Source of the DNA: JAQVEM01 sp964595565
GTDB taxonomy: Bacteria; Actinomycetota; Humimicrobiia; Humimicrobiales; Humimicrobiaceae
Reading direction: 5' to 3'
Assembly (NCBI GenBank): GCA_964595565.1
Contig: CAZQQX010000018.1
Span: forward strand, 1-37,034
DNA length: 37,034 bases
This document shows positions 24,893 through 33,279 of the stretch, piece after piece. Made by a program: the position numbers and the translations under genes. The notes under the pieces were generated by a model. It had not been told where the DNA came from. It worked only from the letters and a program-made list of their open reading frames with translations, and searched no databases. The first letter of the stretch is position 1; every line of letters starts with the position of its first letter.

Positions 24893-25522
24893 TTATTTAT
24901 CGTTATCTTTTTCCTCAGAAATCTCTTCGCCCCCACGGGGTTCTTCTTCCATTTCTACTTCACCGGTCTGGATTTTGCTTTCTTCTTTTCCTTCTTTACC
25001 CGGAGCCAGGCCAGTAATAGTAAGATTGGTTTTCAGTACCTTAATACCCAGTTTTTCCGATACAACACCCCTGGCTACATTTATTATCTCCTGCATCTTA
25101 GCGGGAATATCAACACTCTCACCAAGCATGGCATTCATATTAATTATAATTCCGCCTGTTTTGGGAATTATTTTAACTTTTATGTCCTTCAGGCCGTCCA
25201 CTTTTGCTACTTCATTTTTGATCTGGCTGGATACAGTTTCCAGGGTCACCATGGCATTACCTTCCCTGGAGCTGGAAATATTAGCAACTTTTACCCTTCT
25301 TCTATAAAACTCAATTAATAATAAGAATACACTAATTACAAATATAGCCAGCAGAGCAAGGAAGCCAACGAATTTATTTACAGTAGTAGAAGGATCCAAA
25401 ATTCTTGTAGATACATCTGCCCAGGTAAAATATCCTGCAAAAATATTTACCATACCGACAACTGATATCCCGATTAAAAAGATTAATATCAGCACAACAA
25501 TTATTTTATTAAAAATATTCAA
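24893..25522 (-). CDS. amaP: AmaP-type membrane anchor of Asp23 family
   Basis: A 209-residue membrane protein matching AmaP, which anchors the alkaline-shock protein Asp23 at the membrane of Gram-positive bacteria. Two N-terminal transmembrane helices (about 6-28 and 50-70) with a short extracellular loop are followed by FYRRR and an Asp23/DUF322-like domain (about 78-170: VANISSSREGNAMVTLETVSSQ and onward). An acidic Glu/Lys-rich tail ends the protein. The start is a TTG at 25522 with AAAAGGAGG 7 bases upstream, a strong site that decides the start. It is followed closely by a tRNA-Gly gene. The function is probably in envelope stress or homeostasis. Confidence 0.85.
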   Translation of the reverse strand: MNIFNKIIVVLILIFLIGISVVGMVNIFAGYFTWADVSTRILDPSTTVNKFVGFLALLAIFVISVFLLLIEFYRRRVKVANISSSREGNAMVTLETVSSQIKNEVAKVDGLKDIKVKIIPKTGGIIINMNAMLGESVDIPAKMQEIINVARGVVSEKLGIKVLKTNLTITGLAPGKEGKEESKIQTGEVEMEEEPRGGEEISEEKDNDK

Positions 25523-25570
25523 TTAGGTACCTCCTTTTTGAATTTTTTTACAGATGAGAAACATCTAAAG

Positions 25571-25597
25571 ATTATAATAGGCAAACTAAAAAGTCAA
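25571..25597 (-). promoter_or_regulatory. candidate amaP promoter
   Basis: On the minus strand: TTGACT (25592-25597) and TATAAT (25571-25576), but with a 15-base spacer, shorter than ideal. It lies 50 bases before the amaP start. AGATG/CATCT forms a small hairpin in the leader. Confidence 0.4.
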
Positions 25598-25784
25598 TTA
25601 ATATGGCTCTCACTTCATTTAATTTTTAAAAAATCTAAAACAATTATTTAAAAAAATAGTCATTTAAATTAGAATATCTCTCAATGTCCTTTAACATGTT
25701 ATTTTAATTAGTATTAATTACAGCATTAAAGGACGTATTAAGTAATGTTTTATTTATATTAAATTTAAAGGAAAGCTAACCGGT

Positions 25785-26663
25785 ATGAAAACTTTTATTA
25801 TTTTAAATCCTTCCGCAGCTAAAGGCAGGGCAATGGAATTTAAAAGCCCTATTGAGTCAGCATTTAAAAAGTACGGGATAGATTATCAACTTCATATAAG
25901 TAAAAGCTCTGATGATATCATAAATGTTACAAAGAATAATCTCGGGAAAAATTTTTCCAATTTTATAGCCGTAGGAGGAGATGGAACAATCCATTACATG
26001 GCAAATGTTTTAGCCGGAACAGATAAAAAACTGGGTACAATACCAACAGGTTCAGGTAATGATATTGCTACCTGTCTCGGTATAACTCCTGATGTAGAAA
26101 AATGCTGTCAGACTATAAAGAAAGGCAACACAAAAAAAATTGACACGGGTCTAATAAATGACAGATACTACTATTTATGCATCGCAGGTTCGGGATTTGA
26201 TTCACAGGTAAACTACCTCGCAAATAATACAAGGCTTCCATTAAAAAGCGGAATAAAATATGCCTACTCAGTTTACAAAACCCTGATTACATTTAAATCA
26301 AAGAAATTTATAATAAACTATAACCATAATAATAGAGAAATTTATGGAATGATGATTACAGCTTCAAACATGCCCATGTATGGAGGCGGAATGAAGGTAA
26401 CTCCTGACGCCAGTCCGGAAGATGGTCTTTTTGATGTATGCATCATAAAAAAAATGAGCAAGATGCATTTTATAAAAATTTTCCCGAAAGTATATGAGGG
26501 TAAACACATAACTGATGAAAAAGTTGAAATTTTTAGAACCGACATGCTGTCACTGGATAGCGAATATCCATTCAGTGTTTTTGCAGATGGAGAATATATA
26601 TGCAAACTTCCGTCTACTTTTAAGATAATCCCCAGGAACCTGAACTTTATAGTACCCGGTTAA
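25785..26663 (+). CDS. diacylglycerol kinase-family lipid kinase
   Basis: A 292-residue member of the DagK/YegS family, which phosphorylates diacylglycerol or related lipids at the membrane for phospholipid recycling. The N-terminus IILNPSAAKGRA is the family's NP-x-S/A-G-x-A type motif, the nucleotide-binding VGGDGTIHYMANVL lies near 65-78, and GTIPTGSGNDIATCL near 87-101. The C-terminal lobe has YGGGMKVTPDASPEDGLFDVCII, the signature of the lipid-binding beta-sandwich. An AAAGGAAAG site precedes the ATG. It is divergent from amaP. Its last four bases overlap the convergent binding-protein gene. Confidence 0.93.
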   Translation: MKTFIILNPSAAKGRAMEFKSPIESAFKKYGIDYQLHISKSSDDIINVTKNNLGKNFSNFIAVGGDGTIHYMANVLAGTDKKLGTIPTGSGNDIATCLGITPDVEKCCQTIKKGNTKKIDTGLINDRYYYLCIAGSGFDSQVNYLANNTRLPLKSGIKYAYSVYKTLITFKSKKFIINYNHNNREIYGMMITASNMPMYGGGMKVTPDASPEDGLFDVCIIKKMSKMHFIKIFPKVYEGKHITDEKVEIFRTDMLSLDSEYPFSVFADGEYICKLPSTFKIIPRNLNFIVPG

Positions 26664-27871
26664 TACCTTCCCCATGAACCATCTTTTACTATAAAAACTG
26701 TTGACTTCGGATTTACTCTATCACCATTAGAATCAAATTCAATGTTACCCGCTATTCCATCAAAAGATGTGGTTTTGAGCTCATCTATAAAATCACCGGG
26801 CAGTATTGAATTAGCTTTTTCCATAGCTTCAATTAATACAAAAACAGCGTCATAGCAATATGGTGCATACTGGCCCGGGCTCTCAATACTTATGTTCCCG
26901 TTATCCATCTCGCTCAGATAGCTGTTAAATTCGTACCAGAAATCTGCAGCCCTGGAATCCTGGGAATATTTAGCCAGCGAAGGAGGGTCGGGAATTATAG
27001 CGATTAAACCTTCCAGATATTGAGCCTCAGATAATACAAAAATATTATCGTCCATTCCCATGGTTTCAGTTATAAACACTGTCTTCATGCCGGCTTTTCT
27101 TGCTGCTGTTATAAGAGTAGCGAGCTCATTATAATTCCCGCAAAAAAATATAGTATCGGGATTTTCTATCACAAGATTTTCGACAATAACTCCCGTGTCC
27201 TCCTCACCTATTTTTATTGATATCGGTTCCCCGACCTCTATGCCATAGTCAGATAATAACACATCAAGATAATCAACCAAATTTATGGAGTATTCTTCTC
27301 TGTTATTTATTACCATAATTTTCTGTGGCTTAATTTCTTCACCAATAAATCTGGCAATATTTTCTACTTTCTGTTCGTTGTTAATTATCATTCTGAAAAA
27401 AAGACCTCCTTCTTCAGAAATTTCAGCTTTCTGGGCAAACGGTGAAAGCAGCGGTATGCCATATCCTTCATAGACCGGTAATGAAACCTGTGTGGTCCCA
27501 TCAAATGTAGAACCTATTGTAGCAGAAACTCCTTCATCCACCATCTCCTGGGCAATCAGAAAAGCCTTCTCGGGATTTCCCTCGTCATCTTTGGTAATTA
27601 TTTCAATTTTATAATCAAATCCACCTATTCTAACCGGAGATAATTTAGAAGCAGCAAGTTTCATGCTCACCATTTGTTCTTCTCCAAATGATTTATATCC
27701 TCCGGTAAGGACACACTGGTTACCGATCTTTATTATTCTTTCCCCGGAATCACAGGAACCGAGGCTAATTGAGAAAAATAACAGTAACAGAACCAGCAGA
27801 GCCGGGAAAATGCACCTGGCTGCTCTAAAATTAACAGCTCTTTTAATATATATAAACCTTTTAAAAATCAT
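26660..27871 (-). CDS. LivJ-type ABC transporter substrate-binding lipoprotein
   Basis: A 403-residue periplasmic-binding-protein type I (Leu/Ile/Val-binding family) lipoprotein. A long basic N-terminus leads into a hydrophobic segment and lipobox LGSC (Cys 40). The mature protein begins IKIGNQCVLTGGYKSFGEEQ, the usual first strand and loop of this family, and continues with the family's AIIGSTFDGTTQ-like and LLSPFAQKAEI segments. The C-terminus DSNGDRVNPKSTVFIVKDGSW is also typical. No permease or ATPase genes are next to it, so it is an orphan binding protein here and may work with a transporter elsewhere or as a sensor. The ligand is probably an amino acid or other small polar molecule; specificity cannot be read. 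Confidence 0.88.
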   Translation of the reverse strand: MIFKRFIYIKRAVNFRAARCIFPALLVLLLLFFSISLGSCDSGERIIKIGNQCVLTGGYKSFGEEQMVSMKLAASKLSPVRIGGFDYKIEIITKDDEGNPEKAFLIAQEMVDEGVSATIGSTFDGTTQVSLPVYEGYGIPLLSPFAQKAEISEEGGLFFRMIINNEQKVENIARFIGEEIKPQKIMVINNREEYSINLVDYLDVLLSDYGIEVGEPISIKIGEEDTGVIVENLVIENPDTIFFCGNYNELATLITAARKAGMKTVFITETMGMDDNIFVLSEAQYLEGLIAIIPDPPSLAKYSQDSRAADFWYEFNSYLSEMDNGNISIESPGQYAPYCYDAVFVLIEAMEKANSILPGDFIDELKTTSFDGIAGNIEFDSNGDRVNPKSTVFIVKDGSWGRY

Positions 27872-28271
27872 TTATTTCCCAGAACAATTATCACATAATA
27901 ATAAAATAACCAAAAATTAAAAAGCAACCAGCGTAGAAAAGTAGTAAAAAATTATTATACCAGAAAAAGCCAAAATATTAATTATTTTTAATTAAAAGCA
28001 TGTTAAAATTTAAGCAAAATGCTTCATCTATGGTTTGTGCACCTTTTTTTTAAATAAAATAGCCGGCTTTTCTGAATAAAGAAAAAATTAAAGAAACAGC
28101 CAACTATCTGAACTCCCATATACACATAAAATCAGCAAAGATAATGACCTAAAAATAAAAACAGTATATGCACTGGAGTAATGGGACATGTACTTGAAAC
28201 AAAAGCTGAAAAAAAATGTCTTCTTAAGTTAGAGCTAATTCGGCTTGTGCAAAGTCATTAATCAGGTCATA
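27872..28271. other. AT-rich intergenic region
   Basis: About 400 bases between the binding-protein gene and a small plus-strand gene. On the minus strand an extended -10 (TGGTATAAT, about 27955-27963) could serve the binding-protein gene. AAGCAT/ATGCTT around 27997-28025 forms an inverted repeat. A 26-codon frame at 28181-28261 has GGAG only two bases from its ATG, so I do not call it. Confidence 0.3.
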
Positions 28272-28442
28272 ATGGCAAGTTTTTTAAAAATAAAAGTTCC
28301 CGGTTTATCACATTTAAGGAATGTAGTGAATTACAATGGCCATAACATTAAAAGATTTTTTCATAAGAAAGGTCTTAAAAAAGAAGACCCCGCAGGCAAA
28401 AGATTCGCTGAATTAATTGAAAATATTTTAAAAAAAGCATAA
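28272..28442 (+). CDS. 56-residue basic protein of unknown function
   Basis: A small gene directly before degV. The ATG at 28272 has only a weak AGGT site. An in-frame TTG at 28245 would add nine residues. The product is basic (MASFLKIKVPGLSHLRNVV, then HKKGLKKEDPAGKRFAELIENILKKA), with a helical C-terminus and no membrane segment. The amino-acid composition looks protein-like and not random, but I recognise no family. The stop is 33 bases before degV, whose strong ribosome site suggests one transcript. Confidence 0.45.
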   Translation: MASFLKIKVPGLSHLRNVVNYNGHNIKRFFHKKGLKKEDPAGKRFAELIENILKKA

Positions 28443-28475
28443 ATTATAATAATTAAAAAATAAAAAGGAGGAAAA

Positions 28476-29324
28476 ATGAGCAAGGTAGCAATAGTTACCG
28501 ATAGCACTTCTGATATATCAAAAGAACTGGTAGATAAACTTAACATAACGGTTGTCCCTCTTAAAGTAATTTTTGATGAAGAGAGTTTTTTAGATGATAG
28601 GAAAGAAATAACTCTGGATGAATTTTACAAAAAAATCAGGACATCCGAGAAACTTCCTACCACCACCCAGCCCACCCCGAAAGATTTTATTGAAACATAT
28701 ACAGACCTTCTTAAAGAAAACGAAAGTATAATATCCATTCACATCTCAAAAAAAATGTCGGGCACCATAAATTCTGCAGAGCTTGCCAGGAAGGAAATGC
28801 CCGGAAAGGATATCAATATAATAGACACCGGGTATGTCTCATATCCTCTTGGTTTTATAGTTATAAAAGCAGCCAGACTGGCAAATGAGGGGGGTACGAA
28901 AGAAGAGATTTTAAGAAGTATAAATGATTTAAAGCCAAAAATTAATGTATTATTTGTGCCAAGTACGCTGGAGTATCTAAAAAAGGGTGGTAGAATAGGA
29001 AAAGCCAAGGGACTTATCGCTTCACTGCTTGAAATCAAACCAATACTTACTATCCAGGGAGGCGAGGTATCGCAGTTTAAAACCACCAGAAGATGGAATC
29101 AGGCTAAAACTGAGCTTATTAATTCAATGGAAACCATGATAAAAAACCCCCAGAATCTCATAGTATCAGTAGGAGACTCGGATGCCAGAGAAGAAGGTGC
29201 GGAAATGTATAAAAGGATAAAAGAAACTTTTAACCCAAAAGAAATATCAAGGTTTGATATCGGAGTTATCGTTGGAACTCATCTTGGGCCCGGGGGGCTG
29301 TGTACAACATTTTATGAAGAATAA
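28476..29324 (+). CDS. DegV family (FakB-like) fatty-acid-binding protein
   Basis: A 282-residue DegV-fold protein. Members such as FakB bind a fatty acid and present it to the FakA kinase for incorporation into phospholipid. The N-terminal VAIVTDSTSDISKEL, the loop TTTQPTPKDF near 65-74 and ISIHISKKMSGTINSA near 88-103 are the family hallmarks that cradle the acyl chain. The C-terminal GVIVGTHLGPGGLCTTFYEE is also standard. AAAGGAGG lies upstream of the ATG. The 3' end overlaps the next gene by 11 bases. No fakA is in the window. Confidence 0.94.
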   Translation: MSKVAIVTDSTSDISKELVDKLNITVVPLKVIFDEESFLDDRKEITLDEFYKKIRTSEKLPTTTQPTPKDFIETYTDLLKENESIISIHISKKMSGTINSAELARKEMPGKDINIIDTGYVSYPLGFIVIKAARLANEGGTKEEILRSINDLKPKINVLFVPSTLEYLKKGGRIGKAKGLIASLLEIKPILTIQGGEVSQFKTTRRWNQAKTELINSMETMIKNPQNLIVSVGDSDAREEGAEMYKRIKETFNPKEISRFDIGVIVGTHLGPGGLCTTFYEE

Positions 29325-29913
29325 AAATAGTCCTGGAAAAATTAAACTCTTTAAAAAAAATATTAGAAAAGAAATCCGGGAAAAAAGAGATAACCTTTTA
29401 CCAGAATACAGGAAGGAAAGCAGCAGATTAATATCTGAAAAATTACTAAATACTGATTATTACAATAATTCAGATAATATTCTGACCTACTGCTCATTTG
29501 GAAGTGAAGTTGATACAAATTTAATTATTAAAAAAGCATTAAAGGATAAAAAAAATATAATCCTGCCCAGGGTTCAGGGTAATAACCTTGAACTTTTTTT
29601 TGTAAATGAACCCTCAGGACAACTGGAAAAAGGAATACACGGTATAATGGAACCAATTACAAATCTGTGCATCCCGGCAAAAACTTCATATATTGACCTT
29701 GCAGTTGTACCGGGAGTGAGTTTTGACAGAAACTTAAATCGTCTGGGTTATGGCTCCGGATATTTTGATAGAATTTTCCAGGATATTCCTGAAAAAGCGA
29801 CAAAAATAGCACTCTGTTTTGACATTCAACTGGTCGATAGTGTCCCTGTGCTCGAGCATGACATTAAAGTTGATATATTGATAACAGAATCCAGAATCTA
29901 TCATTCTAAATAA
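29314..29913 (+). CDS. 5-formyltetrahydrofolate cyclo-ligase
   Basis: Converts 5-formyl-THF to 5,10-methenyl-THF using ATP, rescuing folate lost to a side reaction. The 199-residue length is normal for the MTHFS/YgfA family. An N-terminal basic helix (KNIRKEIREKRDNLLPEYR) is followed by LTYCSFGSEVDTN, LPRVQGNNLELF and the nucleotide loop RLGYGSGYFDR, the family signature. The ATG at 29314 overlaps degV by 11 bases, indicating translational coupling. An upstream in-frame start would run deep inside degV and adds no family sequence. Confidence 0.93.
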   Translation: MKNKNSPGKIKLFKKNIRKEIREKRDNLLPEYRKESSRLISEKLLNTDYYNNSDNILTYCSFGSEVDTNLIIKKALKDKKNIILPRVQGNNLELFFVNEPSGQLEKGIHGIMEPITNLCIPAKTSYIDLAVVPGVSFDRNLNRLGYGSGYFDRIFQDIPEKATKIALCFDIQLVDSVPVLEHDIKVDILITESRIYHSK

Positions 29914-29945
29914 TTTTTTATATGCCAGAAAACAGACTATAAAAT

Positions 29946-30710
29946 ATGGAACCAGAAATTACAAAATTAAAAGGAAAAAATACAGGCACCGAAATCACGA
30001 TTCTTATTCCCGCATACAATGAAGAAAAATATATAAAAAAAGTTATAAATGGCTGCTCTAAATATGGCATTGATATAATTGTTGTAGATGACGGCTCAAC
30101 TGATAATACATTAAAGGTGATAAAATCAATCCCGGCCCCGGAAAATCTCAGAATAATTTCCCTGGAACATAAAATAAATAAAGGAAAGGGTGAATCACTA
30201 AAAACAGGCTTCAACTATATTATTAAAAATAATTACCCGGGGGTTATAACCCTTGATGCTGATGGGCAGCATAGCACCGAAGAAATTAAAAATTTCTTAA
30301 AAATTATAAAAAATGAAAAACCTGATTTAATAATTGGAAACAGGCTGGGAAACACTGCTCACATGCCCTTCATAAGATTGGCTACAAATGTTATAACCTC
30401 ACGTATTATTTCAGCTATAGCAGGTAAAAAAGTAAGTGATGTGCAATCAGGCTTCAGGTATATCAGAACGGAGGTTCTAAAAAATATCAACCTGGAAACA
30501 GGTAACTTTGATACCGAACCGGAGCTAATAATAAAATCAATCTGGTCCGGCTACAGTGTTAAAAATATCCCTATCAGTACCATTTACCATAAAAATTTTA
30601 TAAGTCATGTTAATCCGGTTAGTGATACCATTAAATTTTTTAAACTGGTTTTTAATAGCATAAGATGGAAAAGAAAATTCTTTAAAAATAGAGAGAAAGC
30701 CGGTCAATAA
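29946..30710 (+). CDS. family 2 glycosyltransferase, DPM1/polyprenyl-phosphate type
   Basis: A 254-residue GT2 enzyme. ITILIPAYNEEKYI opens the GT-A fold, VVDDGSTDNT binds the nucleotide sugar, DADGQHS near 103-109 holds the metal-binding DxD, and DVQSGFRYIRTEVL near 170 is typical of dolichol/undecaprenyl-phosphate mannose- or glucosyltransferases. No C-terminal transmembrane segments are visible, so it is a soluble or peripheral form. The acceptor lipid and sugar cannot be told. The ribosome site is weak. It follows the cyclo-ligase by 32 bases, and its last seven bases overlap the convergent membrane-protein gene. Confidence 0.9.
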   Translation: MEPEITKLKGKNTGTEITILIPAYNEEKYIKKVINGCSKYGIDIIVVDDGSTDNTLKVIKSIPAPENLRIISLEHKINKGKGESLKTGFNYIIKNNYPGVITLDADGQHSTEEIKNFLKIIKNEKPDLIIGNRLGNTAHMPFIRLATNVITSRIISAIAGKKVSDVQSGFRYIRTEVLKNINLETGNFDTEPELIIKSIWSGYSVKNIPISTIYHKNFISHVNPVSDTIKFFKLVFNSIRWKRKFFKNREKAGQ

Positions 30711-31222
30711 AAAATCTGATAAAGTTCATAAAAAACCGCAGCAGCAAACATGACAGATATTATAATTATTGAAATAATTGGAATAGCTTTATTTTTAAAT
30801 TTATTTCTTTTTATATGCTCCCCTGTGGCTAAAGCTATAATCCGATAGAGCATTTCCACAGAAGATAGAATCACAACCTCTCCGGGTACAGCAATTCCAT
30901 GCCTTATGGTTCCGGTAAATAAAAACATGATTATAAAAATACCGCTAACAGAGCTTACCGGAAGAGATACCCCCAAATAGCCGAGGGTAAAATAGCCAAG
31001 AGTAGAAAGTAAATTCCCTATAAAAATAGCTGCAAATACGTAACCGCAGGACATCCCTTCCTGATATGGCCGTATCCCAAAAATACCCTGGAGGAATGAA
31101 AACTTTTCCATAATAAAGGTACTTGCATCTCTGAAGAAATAAAAAAACAAAAACCCTGCAGCCGCTCCCGCCAGAAAAAAGATAAGATTTTTTGCAAGGA
31201 CTAAAAAATATTTTTTTATCAT
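30704..31222 (-). CDS. SpoIIM-like integral membrane protein
   Basis: A 172-residue protein with about five transmembrane helices. The pattern AAIFIGNLLSTLGYFTLGYLG, followed by GIFIIMFLFTGTIRHGIAVPGEVVILSSVEM, resembles the stage II sporulation protein M family (helix with Asn, Gly-rich turn, then HG...PGE). The match is from memory and moderate. SpoIIM relatives occur widely outside spore formers, often with unknown function. The start lies 1 base after the HD-GYP stop, so it is the last gene of that operon. Confidence 0.5.
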   Translation of the reverse strand: MIKKYFLVLAKNLIFFLAGAAAGFLFFYFFRDASTFIMEKFSFLQGIFGIRPYQEGMSCGYVFAAIFIGNLLSTLGYFTLGYLGVSLPVSSVSGIFIIMFLFTGTIRHGIAVPGEVVILSSVEMLYRIIALATGEHIKRNKFKNKAIPIISIIIISVMFAAAVFYELYQIFY

Positions 31223-31223
31223 T

Positions 31224-32474
31224 CTAACTAATGCCCGAACTTTCCTCCTTAATTATTTCAATCATTGCTGCTGTGATTTTTTCGTCAAAAGTATTACCGG
31301 CACATCTTTTTAATTCTTTTATAGCTTCATCTACTGTAAGAGCTTTCCTGTAAGGTCTATCAGAAGTCATAGCATCATAAGAATCCGCTACAGAAATTAT
31401 CCTGGCAAAAAGAGGTATACCGTCTCCTTTAATTTTCTCCGGATAACCCGAACCGTCTACCCGTTCATGGTGATAAAGTACCGCACTGGCATATTTTTTT
31501 AAAAAGATAATTTCCCTAACTATTTCATAACCCACCCGGGGATGTTTTTTCATCTCAGCCCAGTCAGAATCATTAAATCTTCCCTTTTTGTTTAAAACAC
31601 TTAAATCTATCTGTACTTTTCCTATATCATGTAAATTGGCCAGGTTTTTTAATAAATCAACGTCGTACTCGTTTAACCCCAGCTTTCTCCCTATCTTTTC
31701 AGCATATTCTGCCACTCTTACCGAGTGCCCGGCGGTATAGGGGTCCTTGGCATCTATTATCTTCACAATCTGCAAAATACTATTTATAAGAGCTCTTCTT
31801 TCTTTTACCCTCAATATATAAGCATATTGGGCAATAATTAAGGGAAGAGAGGTCAATATAATTGTCGGGGGCCCGTATAAATTATAGAGAAAAGATATAA
31901 ACATTGACATAGTAGATAAAAGTATCTGAAAAAGGATTAACCAAGCATAATTATAAATCCAGATGTTTATAAAATTCTTTCTTTCACTTATAGAAATAGC
32001 TCCTGCAGTAAGCATCGTATTCAAAAAAAAGCAAATATAAACAGTTAAAAAAACTATACCAACATTTATCGGGTTAAAAAAGTTAGTAATTTCTCTATTA
32101 TATAACCTTTCAAATATTATAGACCCCATGCCGATTGATAAAAGATACTGTCCAGCATTGAATATATGTTTATAGTAAGGAAGTTTTTTAAGAAACTCTC
32201 TTATATTAAAAAAAGAAATTAATGTAACTATAATAGCAGTCGAAGGACCAAATAGAATCAAACTTGCAATTGCTATAATAAAGCTTACCGAAATACTACC
32301 AGTTCCAGGGAGCGGTGCAGATAAATTATCAGCTGCAAAAGCCAATAATCCGAACAACACCACTCCAAGAACTGATATATCTCTGTATATTAAAAGTATA
32401 TAAGTAAATACAGCTATACCGGCCAAAAATATAATATATATATATATATTTAAAACCAGTCTTCTTTGTTCCAA
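31224..32474 (-). CDS. membrane-bound HD-GYP domain protein
   Basis: A 416-residue protein whose N-terminal half (about 1-220) is a multi-helix membrane sensor region, followed by an HD-GYP domain (about 225-410). The domain is complete: GHSVRVAEYAEKIG, the metal pair in NLHDIGKV, HHERVDGSGYP with the GYP motif, and RIISVADSYDAMTSDRPYR. Active HD-GYP enzymes hydrolyse cyclic di-GMP or related dinucleotides. No diguanylate cyclase is in the window. The TTG start at 32474 has TTAGGA 5 bases upstream. It sits downstream of two small-peptide genes and the CpaE-like ATPase on the same strand. Confidence 0.9.
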   Translation of the reverse strand: MEQRRLVLNIYIYIIFLAGIAVFTYILLIYRDISVLGVVLFGLLAFAADNLSAPLPGTGSISVSFIIAIASLILFGPSTAIIVTLISFFNIREFLKKLPYYKHIFNAGQYLLSIGMGSIIFERLYNREITNFFNPINVGIVFLTVYICFFLNTMLTAGAISISERKNFINIWIYNYAWLILFQILLSTMSMFISFLYNLYGPPTIILTSLPLIIAQYAYILRVKERRALINSILQIVKIIDAKDPYTAGHSVRVAEYAEKIGRKLGLNEYDVDLLKNLANLHDIGKVQIDLSVLNKKGRFNDSDWAEMKKHPRVGYEIVREIIFLKKYASAVLYHHERVDGSGYPEKIKGDGIPLFARIISVADSYDAMTSDRPYRKALTVDEAIKELKRCAGNTFDEKITAAMIEIIKEESSGIS

Positions 32475-32575
32475 CGGTTTCCTAACTTTTGGTTACCAAA
32501 AAATATACAGTATTATATCAGAAAACCCCCATAATAAATATTTTTTATATTGTATATACCTTTTATATACTTTTA

Positions 32576-32650
32576 TTAACCCCATCTAACATTACCGGCT
32601 ATTCCAATTAAGGAAGCCAGGGCCAGAAGAATCCTGAATAACTTTTTCAT
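32576..32650 (-). CDS. 24-residue hydrophobic peptide with a strong ribosome site
   Basis: A 24-codon gene with AAAGGAGG 8 bases before the ATG, among the best ribosome sites in the window. The product begins MKKLFRILLALASLIGIAG and ends NVRWG: two lysines, then a single hydrophobic stretch, so a tiny membrane peptide is likely. It lies 101 bases before the HD-GYP gene and 74 after the 53-codon gene. It could be a small membrane regulator of a neighbour or a type I toxin-like peptide; no antisense promoter was found to support the latter. Confidence 0.6.
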   Translation of the reverse strand: MKKLFRILLALASLIGIAGNVRWG

Positions 32651-32724
32651 TATTTTCACCTCCTTTAGAATCTATTTATTTAACCAATTAACTTTCTTAA
32701 TTAAATAATCTCTTCAACCATCTC

Positions 32725-32886
32725 TTATCCGGGTAACCAGGCTTCAAGCATTTCCACGTAATCCCTGATATCCTGGTAAAAAACCAGAATTATTATAATA
32801 ATTATCAAAATTACAATTACTGCTATTGCTATCTTTTCCCATACAGTAAAACCGCTTTTTCTGTTCCTGCCTGCAATCATTAACAT
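32725..32886 (-). CDS. 53-residue single-pass membrane protein
   Basis: A short frame beginning 6 bases after the stop of the double-HTH gene, with no Shine-Dalgarno of its own, so probably translated by coupling. The product has a basic N-terminus (RNRKSG), one strong transmembrane helix (about 19-36, nearly all Ile/Val/Leu/Ala) and an acidic amphipathic tail (YQDIRDYVEMLEAW). The next Met at 32880 is an alternative start. The family is unknown. The layout of a basic end, one helix and an acidic tail resembles small regulatory membrane proteins. Confidence 0.6.
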   Translation of the reverse strand: MLMIAGRNRKSGFTVWEKIAIAVIVILIIIIIILVFYQDIRDYVEMLEAWLPG

Positions 32887-32892
32887 AAAAAT

Positions 32893-33279
32893 CTAATTCG
32901 TTTGCCTGGTTCTGGTTTTTATAAAATCCTCCAGGCTGCCTGCAGGTATTCTCCATGAACTCCTGCCTTCTCTTACCTTAAAACCTTTCAAACTTCCTGT
33001 CTTCAGTAAATTCCATATATTATCCACTGAAAGTTTTAAAATTCTGGCTACCTGCTCGGCTGTGTATAAAACCGGTTCTCTGTAGCCGGCCGCTGGTTCT
33101 TCTTTGACCATAAAACCATTTAAAAATTCATTCAGGTCATCTTCTTTTATTCTTATGGCTTTACCAAGCCTAATAACCGGTAATCTTTTTAACATAACCA
33201 TTCTTATTACTTCAGATTCACTGATCCCGGCAAGTTCCGAAACCTCTTTGATAGTAAATAATTTTTTTTCTCCAGCCAT
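32893..33279 (-). CDS. double helix-turn-helix (excisionase/BldC-like) DNA-binding protein
   Basis: A 128-residue protein made of two tandem HTH_17/MerR-type DNA-binding modules. Domain 1 (about 7-52) reads LFTIKEVSELAGISESEVIR with wing RLGKAIRI and tail LNEFL. Domain 2 (about 71-121) reads LYTAEQVARILKLSVDNIWN with wing REGRSSWRI and tail LEDFI. Both keep the usual pattern: helix-turn-helix, wing, then an Asp/Leu helix. Single-module relatives are phage excisionases and BldC; two in one chain could bind direct repeats as a monomer. It abuts the CpaE-like gene with no gap (TAAATG), so they are translated together. It is a regulator of this operon or of others. Confidence 0.85.
   Translation of the reverse strand: MAGEKKLFTIKEVSELAGISESEVIRMVMLKRLPVIRLGKAIRIKEDDLNEFLNGFMVKEEPAAGYREPVLYTAEQVARILKLSVDNIWNLLKTGSLKGFKVREGRSSWRIPAGSLEDFIKTRTRQTN

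Noticed and set aside
27997..28025. Inverted repeat AAGCAT/ATGCTT as an operator
   Set aside because: Only 6 bp, in very AT-rich DNA, with no second copy noticed; chance is likely.
28181..28261. 26-codon plus-strand frame starting MGHVLETKAEKK
   Set aside because: GGAG lies only two bases before the ATG, too close for normal initiation, and it overlaps the possible upstream start of the next small gene.
32744..32956. 70-residue Asn/Gln/Cys-rich minus-strand frame
   Set aside because: It is a shifted reading of the double-HTH 3' end and the 53-residue membrane protein, with no ribosome site and an implausible composition.
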